Source: Viola odorata
Lineage: Eukaryota; Streptophyta; Magnoliopsida; Malpighiales; Violaceae
Length of the DNA stretch: 64,000 nucleotides
Direction: 5' to 3'
NCBI GenBank assembly: GCA_963691705.1
Contig: OY829542.1
Span: forward strand, 23,732,579-23,796,578
Shown here: in pieces, positions 19,936-30,840 of the stretch
How the letters are laid out: each line of letters begins with the position of its first letter
Position numbering within the stretch: position 1 is the stretch's first letter
Notes under the pieces: model-generated
What the model was told of the DNA's origin: nothing
The model's input: the letters and a program-made list of their open reading frames with translations, nothing else
Databases searched by the model: none
Program-made: the position numbers and the translations under genes

Positions 19936-22046
19936 CACTGTAATCTTGTGCCAAATAACCTTGGGTACTTTACTTCTAGTATCTTAGATTGTCATCTATA
20001 GTAGTAAATTAATCTTCATCATGAGCAATACATATATAAGGTGAAAGAGAAAACAATGTAAGTAATTGACAAGATAATAAACACTGACAGTTGTGAAAGA
20101 TAATACTTCTGTTTATAGTCAAACTAAAAAGGAGGCAAATCAAATAAGTGGCAATTGGGTGCAACACCTAGCAAGTAATACCAGTTAATGGGTGACTAAT
20201 TAAGTATAATCTGCAGCACCAATCCAAGCAACTTATCGTACCAACAAAATGACAAATTGCATCTGAAACCACATTTCAATTGCTATTCTAAAAGGTAATT
20301 TTTTTTTACGAAGTACATATTTGAACAATTGTTATGTAAATTGTCATTCAAGAGCTTAAAAGAAAGTTCAGGTCAGAAATGATAACAAGATCAGTTCAAC
20401 TAAATTTTGATCTCTAATATGCAGAATAAAAGATGGTGTTAGTGTTAAATAAGTTATAGTGTATGCTAATTAAACAATAGTGTATATGAATACCCAAATG
20501 CTAGAAAATTAATTGCGTAAGCAACCAGCAGAGCTAATCTTGTTGTTGCTAAACTATCATTCCTTCATAATCTCATATGAGCTCCACCCATAACTCTCTT
20601 TTTTTTCCAATAGCGGTAGCTAAAATGGTAGAAAGAAAATAGTAGGGGAATTGCAGCATTTAATTGCATCCAAATAAAAACTAGCTTTCTCAATTTAGTC
20701 AATTACACACCCATGATTCAAAGACCATTAGATAGAAGTAAACAACAATTTTTTTGACTTAACTACATTTAAAAGAGAAGTTACTATTAGTTACGAACAC
20801 CAACTAGATATCGAAAACCTCACATTGATAAGTTTTCTCAAGGTGTGATGTGGCCATGTCTCTTGCGCTTTATTTTGGCATGTAAACTTAAAGGTAGGAC
20901 AAAAGAAGTTGAATTAAAATATTAATTTAACTACAACACAACATAATGATAGAAGGAAATAAGACAACCTTCAACTGAGCTCATGTCAAGATGTTTCCAG
21001 AACATAGAAACCCTAACTAGTGATTATAAAAGTGGTTGGCAGTAGAAATTTCATAAACTTTGGTCTCGCAGTAAGAAATGATATGAATGAGCAAAATAGC
21101 AAAGCTAGCACATAGCTTCTTTTGAGTACACTACAAACCTGAACTTCATGAACAAAAACAAGACAGAAAATCAAGAACATAACAAAATTGCCCATTAATG
21201 TCTAGTAGCTATTTGCATAAAGGTTCGCTAAATAGTCAAAGGACAAATCAAATGAAGAAACCCATATGAAGAACAAATGAGAAGGAGATGAAAAGGATCC
21301 AGAAGAGAAAATTCGTGATCAAGAGCAGAACAGTTAAAAAAAAAGAATTGCTAAGAGTTTCGTAGTTAATGAGGAGGATTTAGAACTTGTACACAAAATA
21401 AATCAAAATAAAGACAACAAAGGAAGAGTGATAAAAGAGATAGAGCATAATCACTTGTTTATGCAAGTCAACTCAAATACTACATTGGAGAAACAAGAAA
21501 CTGACCTAATTATTGAGCACAAAAAACTTTGAAAAAATCAAGAGAAAGGAGGTAGAGAAGTGCTAAAAACAAATCTGAACCTAGTTGGAGGAAAACAAAA
21601 TGAAAGAGAGAAGAGATGATACCTGATGTTATAGCGGAAGTGGGAGCAAGAGCGAGAGAGCTAGAGCGGAGCGTGTAGAAAAGGCTTGACAATGGCGAGG
21701 TGGGTGGCTTCACGACAGTGAGCTGGGTGGATAGACGACGACTAGGGTTTGTTCAATAGAGATTGAGAGAGGTCAAAGGTGTGCCAATTTCTTTGTTGGT
21801 AGAAGAAGATGAGGTTGGAGGTGGAATGATAGTTTTTTATACATGGTACAACTTGTATCTAATATTTTGGTCCACTTAAAAAACAAACCTCCTTCTTGTG
21901 TTTTGCCAAAACTAATGGTTTTCGGGAAGGAGTAATTCCAAGCTTCCCAAGAAGCTTGGTTTGAAAGGTATTCACCAAACACTATTTTTAGCTTCTTAGT
22001 TGTTGAAATCAACTTCTCCTACTAGAACCTTCCCGCCAAAAGGGCC
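19936..22046 (-). other. AT-rich region, possible 5' leader exon of the Myb/SANT-like pseudogene
   Basis: Minus strand 21770-21625 looks like a 5' leader (AACCCTAGTCGTCGTC, pyrimidine-rich) followed by a possible donor CAG/GTATCATC. Between it and 19935 I see no coding sequence. A short hairpin AAGCTTCCCAAGAAGCTT lies near 21938-21957. Confidence 0.3.
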
Positions 22047-22166
22047 ACTTCTACACAATGCCGAAAAGAATCAAGGCAACGCTCATACAACGAAATATCC
22101 TAATCAATTGAAGGGTTCTTCTAATGAAAAATTAAAGTAAAAAAGAATAGAATTTAAAAAATTATA

Positions 22167-22426
22167 CTCCCTCCGTTTTCTATTAATCGTCGGCAAAGGA
22201 ATAGTAGCAAAAATTAAAATAATGATGTTTGATCTTATTTTATTCCACATTGTTTCATTTTTTTTCCTAATTTCCACTCAAATTACCACACCATCATCAA
22301 ATTGGGTTGATGCAGAAGGGTTAATTTGTCATTTCTACAAAATATATGTTTCGGAAAAGATAAAATGACGAGAAGATGGACCAGAAAATCCGTAGGAAAG
22401 TGTCAATTAATCGAAAACGGAGGGAG
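22167..22426. mobile_element. Stowaway MITE (Tc1/mariner), 260 bp
   Basis: CTCCCTCCG at the left and CGGAGGGAG at the right, flanked by TA on both sides. The interior shares CATCATCAAATTGGGTTGATGC with the Stowaway at 39772, which is in the opposite orientation. Confidence 0.88.
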
Positions 22427-23159
22427 TATAACTTTAAGGACTATTATGAGATAATTTAAAGGTTTAGGAAGTAAATATGAAGAACTAAAGTAAAAATAAT
22501 AGAACTTTAAAGACTATTACGGGAGAGTTCGGAATTATTGGAATAAAAAATGAAAGATTAAAACAAAAAGATTAGAACTTTAACTACTATTGTTGGAGAC
22601 ATTTTTTAAGACTGTTCCAATGTCAAAAGAGTTTTATTTTAGAGATTATTGAAGGAGAACTAAAAATTTGGAGGCTATTAATATGAAGGGCTAATATAAA
22701 AAAGAACAAAACTTTGAGACTATTGTTGGAGAACGTAAAATTTAGAAGGAGAACTTAAAATTTAGAAGGAGATCCTCTTAACGGCTCCACCACTACTTCC
22801 AATATGAAAATGTACAAGAGATATTTTTTTATAAAAATAAATATATTATTTATTAGTATTACAATATAAAGATTAAACTCATGATTTATTTTATAAATAA
22901 AACATATAGTAATTACTTGGGTTATAGCTGACCTTTAACTAACTCTCCCAATAATTAATTAGCTAGTGATTATCATATATTTATGGGGTAATAGCATTGA
23001 GCCTCCCGGTACTTTTGCGAAAAATAGAAATCTTCCTTAGATTATAAAATTTTTATTCTGCCTCTCATCCCATGTACTAAGGGTCAACGATAACGAGCCC
23101 TTTTCCGTTAGTCAACCTAACAAACTGTCAAATAGGTTGCAAAAAAAAAATTTGTTGTT

Positions 23160-23400
23160 CCAGGTATTTTTATTTTTTCTTTCAGAAAAATAATATAATT
23201 AATTTAAAAAATTCAGAAAAATAATATAATTAATTTTAAAAATTAAAAAAAATAATGTAATTAATCTAAAAATTTAGAAAAAATAATATAATTAATAAAA
23301 AAACAATGTAATTTATTTCAAAAATTCAGAAAAATAATATAATTAATTTTTAAAATTCAGAAAAATAATATAATTAATTTAAAAAAAAAAAATCTTTTTT
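23160..23400. repeat. AT-rich tandem repeat within the Mutator-like element
   Basis: Diverged units of about 30-45 bp built on AATATAATTAATTTAAAAA and TTCAGAAAAA. A mirror-image set occurs near 24335-24440, so the core lies in the loop of a stem. Confidence 0.7.
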
Positions 23401-23469
23401 AATAAAAATAGAAAATAATATCTGAGAAAAGAAAAGAAATTCATTTCATTCATCCTTTGTCCTTTGATA

Positions 23470-23913
23470 TTAAGCATTCTCCAAAATCCTCTGCACTTCG
23501 CTGAACGACAACTTCTTCATGTCTTTTACAATCAAACCCATCACTACCATGGCAATAAAACCCACTACTACTCTACCCAAACTCACTTCACCCTCTACTA
23601 CCCTCCTCCATCCTCGCCTCCCTTCCATCACCCACACCACATGCCGTTGCTCAATTAATTCCACAGGACCACCAAAGATAGTGCAGATTTGTTGACTTGA
23701 TAGTGCTGTTTGCCCAGATCTAGGTAATATGATCCAGATCTGGGTGCAGCCGCGGTAGAGAAGGAGGCGGCGATTGTGGTGGTTGTTGTCGAGGATGTGG
23801 CTTAGTCGTAATCCACCACCGTCTACCAGTCCTATCCCCTCCGTCATGAGTGATTTTCCCACCACATCTTCCACCTCCAGTACATCATCCTTGCTGCCGT
23901 TGAGATCTACCAA
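23470..23913 (-). CDS. Unknown 147-aa ORF inside the Mutator-like element
   Basis: Open frame with start at 23913 and stop near 23470. Visible segments: acidic start (MVDLNGSKDDVLEVEDV), a hydrophobic C-terminal segment (VVVGFIAMVVMGLIV), then KDMKKLSFSEVQRIL. Base composition is much less AT-rich than its surroundings, so it may be a captured host fragment. I do not recognise a family and coding status is doubtful. Confidence 0.25.
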   Translation of the reverse strand: MVDLNGSKDDVLEVEDVVGKSLMTEGIGLVDGGGLRLSHILDNNHHNRRLLLYRGCTQIWIILPRSGQTALSSQQICTIFGGPVELIEQRHVVWVMEGRRGWRRVVEGEVSLGRVVVGFIAMVVMGLIVKDMKKLSFSEVQRILENA

Positions 23914-24808
23914 TCGCTTCCGTAGAGGGTTATTACCCTATTGACAGTGATTGTGATTTCATGATTTATGAGAGCTGGGATGTAATTTTTTCTTTTCCTC
24001 TCGGATCTCTGAAATTTTGTGTTTGAAAAGTATATCAGATTTTACAACAAATGAATTCATGGAATTGCTTTGGGTAAAAAAAACGAATGACATTTACAGT
24101 TCCAATTCCAAGACAAAAAACATAAATCCAGGAGCCGGCTGTGGATATTTCCGGACTAGGGAGAGAGAGGGAAATGGGGACGAATATGAACAACGCTGGG
24201 GAGATGGATTCTTCATCATCTATTTCTTCTGTAATTTGTTGGAAAATTAAAAATTAAAAGAAGAAAAAGATGAACAACGTGAGATGGATTCTTCATCTTT
24301 CCATTTTTCTGTAATTTATAAAACAAAGAAAAGAAATTTTCAGAATTTTTTGATTAATTACATTATTTTTCTAAATTTTTAGATTAAATATATTATTTTA
24401 CTGAATTTTTAAAATTAATTAAATTATTTATCTGAATTTTGAAATGAAAAAAGAAAAGAAGAATTTTGAAACCTGGAACATGACCAAAATGAACTCTACT
24501 TCCAGCATTTCCTCCAAATTAATGTTTCAATATTTTCTTATCATTTCTCCCCCACACTTCCTCTCTTTTCTTTTTCTTTTTTTACAACTGGCTGTCCCTT
24601 GACAGTCTGTTAATTTGACTCACGAAATGAGGTTGGATGGCGCTGACTAATAGTACAGAAAGTCCAAATAGACTTTTTATAGTTTAGAGGAAGTTTGTGA
24701 TTTTCACGCAAAATTTAAATTTTTTTAATACTATTACCCCTATATTTATTGAAAAATACATTTTGGCTCACATTATATGTCGAGGGACATTTTTGCCTTA
24801 AATTTATA

Positions 24809-25041
24809 CTCCCTCTGTCCACAATTAGATGTCGCCCGCACTGTAGATACGCATATCGAGGAGGTCGGATGACGCACTATTTGACCCCAAAAAATTTCGA
24901 TTTTTTTCTCGGACGTAGGAAAATGATTAATGTACGTTCGAAAAAAAGTACGGAATTTTTTGGGGTCAAATAGTGTGTCATCCGACCTCCTCGATATGCG
25001 TATCTATAGTGTAGGCGACATCTAATTGTGGACGGAGGTAG
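24809..25041. mobile_element. Palindromic Stowaway MITE, 233 bp
   Basis: CTCCCTCTGTCCACAATTAG at the left, the inverse at the right, TA on both sides. The arms (about 100 bp) are near-perfect inverted copies, so RNA from it would fold to one long hairpin. Its core GAAAAAAAGTACGGAATTTT is shared with the elements at 26922 and 32050. Confidence 0.88.
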
Positions 25042-25141
25042 TACGTATTACCTAATTTGCTACCAAAGTTACGCACCATTAACCAACTTTGCCACAGTCT
25101 AAAGATTTTGGACATGACTGTCACTAGTGTTTCCAAACGTA

Positions 25142-25266
25142 CTCCCTCTGATGCAAATTAAATGACTTCCTCGCATCCCAATATTTAATAGATTTAACAC
25201 TAAAAATACAAGTAAAATGAACAGTAAAAACAAATCGTAAAACGACGTTTATTCCCCTGAAGGGAG
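25142..25266. mobile_element. Stowaway MITE, 125 bp
   Basis: CTCCCTCTG and AGGGAG ends flanked by TA. The inverted arm at 25500-25530 provides the empty site: CCAAACG(TG)TTAAATTGGTC without the insertion. Confidence 0.82.
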
Positions 25267-26921
25267 TATTAAATTGGTCCATCTTCAGATAGCTGTGGTG
25301 ATGTGATGGTTATCTATATTAAAATAAAATAAATTATAATCCCCTCACCATGTTATCATATAAAAAGTAATTATAAAAGTAAAGAAAAAAATCAAAAAAA
25401 TTTGATTTTTTTTCTTTACTTTTATAATTATTTTTTATATAATAACATGGTGAGAGTAAATTATAATTTATTTTATTTTAATATAGATAACAAATACATA
25501 AAGTTCGACCAATTTAACACGTTTGGAAACACCGGTGATAGTCATGTTCAAAATCTTTAGAGTGTGGCAAAGTTGGTTAAGGCACCAATTTGGTAGCAAA
25601 TTAGGTAATATACATAGTTTGGTGGCAAAAATGTCCCTCAAAATATAATCACTCATTAGCAATGTCTTGTAACCGAGCACTATATCGGGTAACCGAGCAC
25701 TATATCGAGCTTTTAAGCTATTCAACCGAGTTAATTAGTTCGATCGGTAAACTGGTCAACCCAATTAATATTTTTTTTTACTAAACTATATTCAACTCTA
25801 CCAATTTGGTCAACCTAACAAAACCATACTCAACTCTACCAGTTTGGTCAAAAATAAATTTTTTAACTAAACTATATTGTTTGCGGGCCTAACAAAATAT
25901 AAATGTAAGTCCAATATGTACAATGCATTAATGGTCCATGACTAATGCCAATTTATAAGCTTACGAGGCGAGGTGTAGTTATGTTCTTTCCGATATGATA
26001 TTCTTTTATATCATGCATTCTTCTTCTTTTTCCTTTCTATAGTTCTTTATACCATTTCTATGGCTTTATTTCTATTTTTTTTCTTAACTTTCATCAATTA
26101 TTTTCATTTTGAATACATGCAAATCATAAATTGTATAACATTGCCTATTAAAATTGATAATTTATATTTTCCTGTTAGACATTTTCAACAAAAAATTAAA
26201 AATCAAAAGTACACATATTACTTTTAAAATTCACATAACAAAATTCTAATAACTTATCAAGTTACTTTGTGATAATAAATATAGTAGTTTATTATATATG
26301 GTTAAAATTACGAATAAATTTGACTTTTTTAGATTATTCTAAATTTTTTCGAGTCAACTTTCTGATTTTTGATCATTTTCTCATATCAGGTTTATAACCG
26401 GTCTGGGTTTTAAAACCTTAAAATTTTATTTTATTCATATTAACCCTTCATATTGATAGCCTCAAAATTTTAAATTCTCCTACAATAATCCCTGCAAAAA
26501 AAATCTTTTTACATTAGTCTTGACAACCTCAAAATTTTAAATTCTCCAACACACACTAAAGTTCTATTCATTTTACTTTAATCTTTCATTTTTTATTCTT
26601 ATAATTCTGAATTCTCCCATAATAATCCTTAAAGTTTTATTATCTTTACTTTAATCCTTCATATTTACTTCCTAAAATTTTAAATTATCCTATAATAATC
26701 CTTAAAGTTATATTTTTTTTACTTTAATCCTTCACATTTGCTTTTAAAATTTTAAGGTCTCTTATAATAACTTTTTAAATTCTAATATTTTTTATTTTAA
26801 TTTTTCATATTTGCTAGAAAAAGAAATATTTGTCTCTCCTGATGGGAACCATTTAGGTTATCATTTATTTTTGTTATTATATTCAGCGTCTTAGAAGAAT
26901 CCTTCAATTGATTATAGGATA

Positions 26922-27182
26922 CTCCCTCCGGTCCGAAATGTATGACGTTTTAGCATATGTTTTTACTGTTTCGGAACGTATCTTAAAACGGTCGGAACAG
27001 TCACTATTTGAGACAATTTTGCCCCGAATTTTTTCTCAGAAGTACGTTAAGGATTAACGTACGTTCGAAAAAAAAGTACGGAATTTTTTGGGGTCAAATA
27101 GTGCCTCATCCGGCATCCTCGATATGCGTTCCCTACTGAATATTGGGATGCGAGGAAGTCATACATTTCGGACCAGAGGGAG
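26922..27182. mobile_element. Stowaway MITE, 261 bp, chimeric interior
   Basis: CTCCCTCCGGTCCGAAATG at the left and the inverse at the right, TA on both sides. Outer parts differ from the 24809 element, but the inner right half (GTACGGAATTTTTTGGGGTC, TCGATATGCGT) is nearly the same, suggesting an exchange of interior between MITE families. Confidence 0.85.
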
Positions 27183-27643
27183 TATTTCGTTGTTTGAGCA
27201 TTGCCTTGATTTTTTTGGCATGTGTAGAAGTCGTGTTGTCGTGTAGTATTGGACATTGAAGGGTTACAGAAACCCTCAGAGGTGATATAGGTTGAAATGA
27301 AAAAACAAAAGATAATATAAGTGGTACAAAATAAATAATACTACTATGTAGTGTTTTTTATATATATAATACGATATTCAGATCTCTTTTCGAGTCAGAT
27401 TAATTTACACTCAACCGTATTATAGCCTAAATGCTGGTCTAAGTGGTACCTCAATGATTTTAAAGCAGTTGGTTACTCTAAGGCTCAAACACGAGACCTT
27501 AGAGTGTCAAGATAAGTTTTAAACTAACTTTGTTGCCCTCTTTAGTAAATAATATATCCAAAAAAATAGTGTTAAAATCAGTGGCGGAGCCAGCTTTGGA
27601 TGTTTGGGGGGGGGGGGGCAGGATTAAAAAAATTATCTGTAAA

Positions 27644-27901
27644 CAGTGATGGATCCATTATATATATATATTTTTGGAGTATTTTAAAGGAAAGGCAAAC
27701 GAGCTAAACGAAAAATTGGAAAAATGCTTAGGAGTATTTGTATCCGTCACTAAATAACAAATATTTAGATAAACTTAAAAAAGAAAGAAAGAAGATAATA
27801 TAGAAAAAAATTAATTATACATTAGAATTCGTACAATATATGTACTTTTTACAATTGTTCTCTACGAGTATTTTTTTTTTAGTATTTTAGATCCGTCCCT
27901 G
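27644..27901. mobile_element. hAT MITE, 258 bp, nested in the hAT element
   Basis: CAGTGATGGATCC and, inverted, CAGGGACGGATCT ends; exact 8-bp TSD TCTGTAAA at 27636-27643 and 27902-27909. Its interior (GGAGTATTTTAAAGG, AACAAATATTTAGATAAA) matches the left part of the hAT element at 29970. Confidence 0.9.
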
Positions 27902-28370
27902 TCTGTAAAATATGAACATTTTTGTCAATAACTATTATAGTAATAAATTTAATATGTATTATGTATAATTAATTAAATTAGCTGAATTGTACCCGACGTT
28001 CTTTCAAATCAACAAATTCATCTAATATCGAGTCTATTTCTTTTTCAATATAAACCACCAGAGGAGATGACCTTCTTGGGTTCTTTCATAAACTCAAGAA
28101 TTAATATAACCAACAAATATATCATGACCATAGTCTTAAATTTGAGATATATTATCAACGAACACATTGCATTTTTCTTTCTTGACAATGCTCTACGAGC
28201 CATAACTACAACCATATAAAAAATGTAGCATTATAGATACGATACGAGATATAAACAATATGTTAATCGGTGAGTTACGCGCAAAATTAAAGTATAAAAT
28301 TAATTTAAGTACCTAATGGTCCTGATTTATGATCTAACACGATAGTAATAAGAGAGAATTGAGAATAAAA

Positions 28371-28568
28371 TCCCTAGACCTGTGCTTTGTCTACTAATTT
28401 CTGCATACTGCACTAAAGAAATAAATTCTATGATAATACTAATAATACATTTTTTTCCTTTTTTACTTTTCCCTAGACCTGTTCTTTGTCTACTAATTTC
28501 TGCATACTGCACTAAAGAAATAAATTTTATGATAATACTAATAATACATTTTTTTTCTTTTTTTCTTT
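28371..28568. repeat. Tandem duplication, about 99 bp x 2, inside the hAT element
   Basis: TCCCTAGACCTGTGCTTTGT at 28371 and TCCCTAGACCTGTTCTTTGT at 28470 begin two nearly identical units. A third partial unit follows. Confidence 0.85.
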
Positions 28569-29381
28569 TATGATAATACTAATAATATATATTTTAAAAA
28601 ATTCCAAAAGTTTTGGGGGGGTGGGGGTGGGGGCACTGCCCCCGCCCAAGCGTGGCTCCGCCACTGGTTAAAATAATATGGTAAATGTAAATAAACAATA
28701 TATATTTTAAGATTTTTAATTTTGGCTTCTATACTTTTTTGATTTTATAATGTTAATTTTATAGTTTTGAAGTTGCAATTTTAATTTTTCTAATGATTAA
28801 AAAAAATTATTAAAAAAATGTAGAAGAAAAAAATTGTAGTTTTGAAGTTGCAATATTCTATGTGGGACAACTAAAATATCCCGTGAACATTAACGAATTC
28901 TAAGTAAAATTAGTTTCCTGTACGCGTGATGTGCAGGTATATTGTTATCTATTAATAAAAAAATAATTATAAGACTTCATGTAATAAAAAAATATAGTAT
29001 TAGCATAATAAGATCAAAGTTATTTAGTTTTATTTGTACAAGAATTAAAATGAAATCCTTGCAAAAATAATGAAATCAGAAATTTTACTTGTATTAAGAT
29101 GAATAACTTTTGGGAAAAAGACATAAAACAACTTTTGACTTTAATGTATTGATTAATCGCAACCCTTAATTTTTTTTGTTTAATTAACCCTCTAATCGTC
29201 GCGGTTATTATTCAATCACCCCCTCCCTACCGTTACAGAAATCTAACATGGCATCGACAATGTCTATTATGTGTCACGTCATCCCCCACTATTGCCACAC
29301 CCACAAAGTGCTACGTCAGCCTGCCACGTGGTAAGTGGGGGCCCGCCACTCACTTATCATTTTCTTCTTCCTTTTCCTTGA

Positions 29382-29861
29382 ATGGAAGCCATGGCAACAA
29401 CAGCTCTCTCCTCCTCTCTCTCCTCCTCTCTCTCCTCGAACCTTAAGAAATCCTTCCATGGAACCCCCATCTCCCCTGCTACTACCACCCATCTCCGCTC
29501 TTTCACTCTCCCCAAATCCACTTCTTCCAACATTTCCATGTCCTTAACACAACCTTTTTACGATCTCAACTCTTTCAAGTTCTCACCCATCAAAGAATCC
29601 ATCGTCTCCCGCGAGATGACCCGCCGCTACATGACAGACATGATCAGCTACGCTGACACGGATGTCATCGTCATCGGCGCTGACTCTGCTTGTCTTTCTT
29701 GCTCCTACGAGATCAGCAAGAACCCGTCCATCCGCGTCGCTATCATCGAGCAATCCGTCACTGGCATGGAAGTTGCAGAGATTGATGGATCCCTAAGAAT
29801 GGTACACATTTTCTTGATTTTATTACTAATTGATGCCATGAATTTGATTAAGTTCTTCTGA
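29382..29861 (+). pseudogene. THI1: Thiamine thiazole synthase (THI1/THI4) fragment with internal deletion
   Basis: The source gene makes the thiazole half of thiamine in plastids. Here a Ser-rich transit-like N-terminus is followed by the highly conserved [19 protein letters not shown] and [16 protein letters not shown]. The reading then jumps to [13 protein letters not shown], which in the family lies far toward the C-terminus. Most of the enzyme, including its catalytic centre, is missing. The dinucleotide-binding GAGSAG segment reads GADSAC, two Gly lost. After LRM the sequence GTACAC looks like a retained intron donor, suggesting capture from genomic DNA. A working enzyme is ruled out. 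Identification rests on family motifs I recognise. Confidence 0.88.
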
Positions 29862-30651
29862 TGATGTTGGATTTGAATTTGATGATTGTTGGAGATGAGG
29901 ACCCATGTATTTAAGGGAATTACCCTCTGCAAAGAACATAACAAAAGCCCCAAATTAAGTACAAATGAGCAGGGACGGATCTAGGAATTATTTTCAGAGG
30001 GGCGGGCTTCAGGAGCGGCGTCCCCGAAATTTTTTTTGGAGTATTTTAAAGGGAAGACAAGCGAGTTAAATGAAAAAATGAAAAAAATACTTAAGAGTAT
30101 CCGTCATTAAATAACAAATATTTAGATAAATTTAACAAAAATATAAATAAGAAGACAATATAGAAAAAAATTAATTATATATTAGAATTCACGTACTTTT
30201 TACAATTGTTAATTAGGTTTGGTAAATACTAATACCTCGAGACCATAATATAATTTGAAGTTAATTAATGTGATCACAATTACCAAGTTAGTCTATTTAT
30301 AAATATGAACCCAAAAGTAAATAAGTATAAAAAGTTAGTACAATTTCATTTAGGTTTCCGTTCTTCTGTATTGTATTTTTCCCCCACATGTACGTGATTA
30401 TATATGTAAAATGTATACTCTCAACGCAATAATACCGATAAAGTCTCAAATGTTGTATCAGTAATTCATGTTTCTCTGTAATGTTGTGTCCGCAAATTAG
30501 ATCTCTGTTTATGGATTGAATATTCATGGCTGATTTAGATAACTGTGGTGTATCAGAAAAAAGAAATAATCATCCCTTAAAAAAGTTGAATACTTATGAT
30601 GAGAAACATTTTATAGATATGTTTATATAAAACGTTATTAATTAGCAACTT

Positions 30652-30723
30652 GTGTGGGTGGTGTAGTTGGTTATCACGCTAGTATAACACTCTGAGGGTC
30701 CTCGGTTCGAATCAGGGTGTAGA
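30652..30723 (+). pseudogene. tRNA-Val-like sequence
   Basis: GGGTGGTGTAGTTGGTTATC followed by ACGCTAGT and later GGTTCGAATC matches plant tRNA-Val with its A and B boxes. The anticodon position reads AAC. Anticodon-stem pairs are broken (CTAGT against TCTGA) and the acceptor arm does not pair. A T run follows directly. I call it a tRNA-derived relic, not a gene. Confidence 0.65.
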
Positions 30724-30768
30724 ATTTTTTTGTTGCTTTTGTGCAACAAGTCAAAAAATTTAAAAAGA

Positions 30769-30840
30769 TGAGTTTGACGTGAATCGAACACGCAACCTTC
30801 TGATCGTAAGTCAGACGCGCTACCATTGCGTCAAGGATTC
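30769..30840 (-). pseudogene. tRNA-Trp-like sequence with altered anticodon
   Basis: The minus strand matches plant tRNA-Trp at about 62 of 72 positions as I recall that gene: GCAATGGTAGCGCGTCTGAC, then CAGAAGGTTGCGTGTTCGAT. The D and T arms and the anticodon stem are intact, but the anticodon triplet is TAC instead of CCA and the acceptor stem has four mismatches. It points toward the tRNA-Val-like sequence on the other strand, 45 bp away. Confidence 0.7.

Larger units (their letters stand above)
22985..24740. mobile_element. Non-autonomous Mutator-like element, 1756 bp, perfect 9-bp TSD
   Basis: Terminal repeats begin GGGGTAATAG at each end and stay alignable, with gaps, for over 100 bp (ACTGTCAA blocks). 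TATATTTAT is duplicated exactly at 22976-22984 and 24741-24749, the 9-bp TSD of Mutator-like elements. The interior has AT-rich tandem units on both sides of a less AT-rich core with a 147-codon minus-strand ORF. Confidence 0.85.
24773..25648. mobile_element. Small foldback element with two Stowaways in its left arm
   Basis: Left-arm blocks (GAGGGACATTTTTGCC, TTACCTAATTTGCTACCAA, TAACCAACTTTGCCACA, CTAAAGATTTTG, GTTTCCAAACG, TTAAATTGGTC) recur inverted and in order at 25500-25645. The centre near 25395 is a tight palindrome (AAAAAAATCAAAAAAATTTGATTTTTTTT type). Removing the Stowaways at 24809 and 25142 with one TA each restores collinearity of the arms. Confidence 0.78.
22047..27231. mobile_element. 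Large foldback-type composite element with long inverted arms
   Basis: Left arm 22047-22770 and right arm about 26400-27231 are inverted copies. ACTTCTACACA, ATCAAGGCAA, CAACGAAATA and TCAATTGAAGG occur in the same order in both, followed by diverged AT-rich tandem units (about 65-75 bp, AATCCTTAAAGTT type). Each arm is interrupted by a different Stowaway. The centre holds a MULE with its own TSD and a smaller foldback. No flanking TSD was recognised, so the superfamily is uncertain. Confidence 0.65.
27579..28666. mobile_element. Non-autonomous hAT element, 1088 bp
   Basis: CAGTGGCGGAGCCA at the left and TGGCTCCGCCACTG at the right, flanked by the exact 8-bp TSD GTTAAAAT (27571-27578 and 28667-28674). 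G runs lie just inside each end (13 G at 27606-27618). It contains another hAT element at 27644. Confidence 0.9.

Noticed and set aside
30652..30840. Two functional tRNA genes
   Set aside because: Anticodon-stem pairs (Val-like) and acceptor-stem pairs (both) are broken, and both lie inside a transposon.
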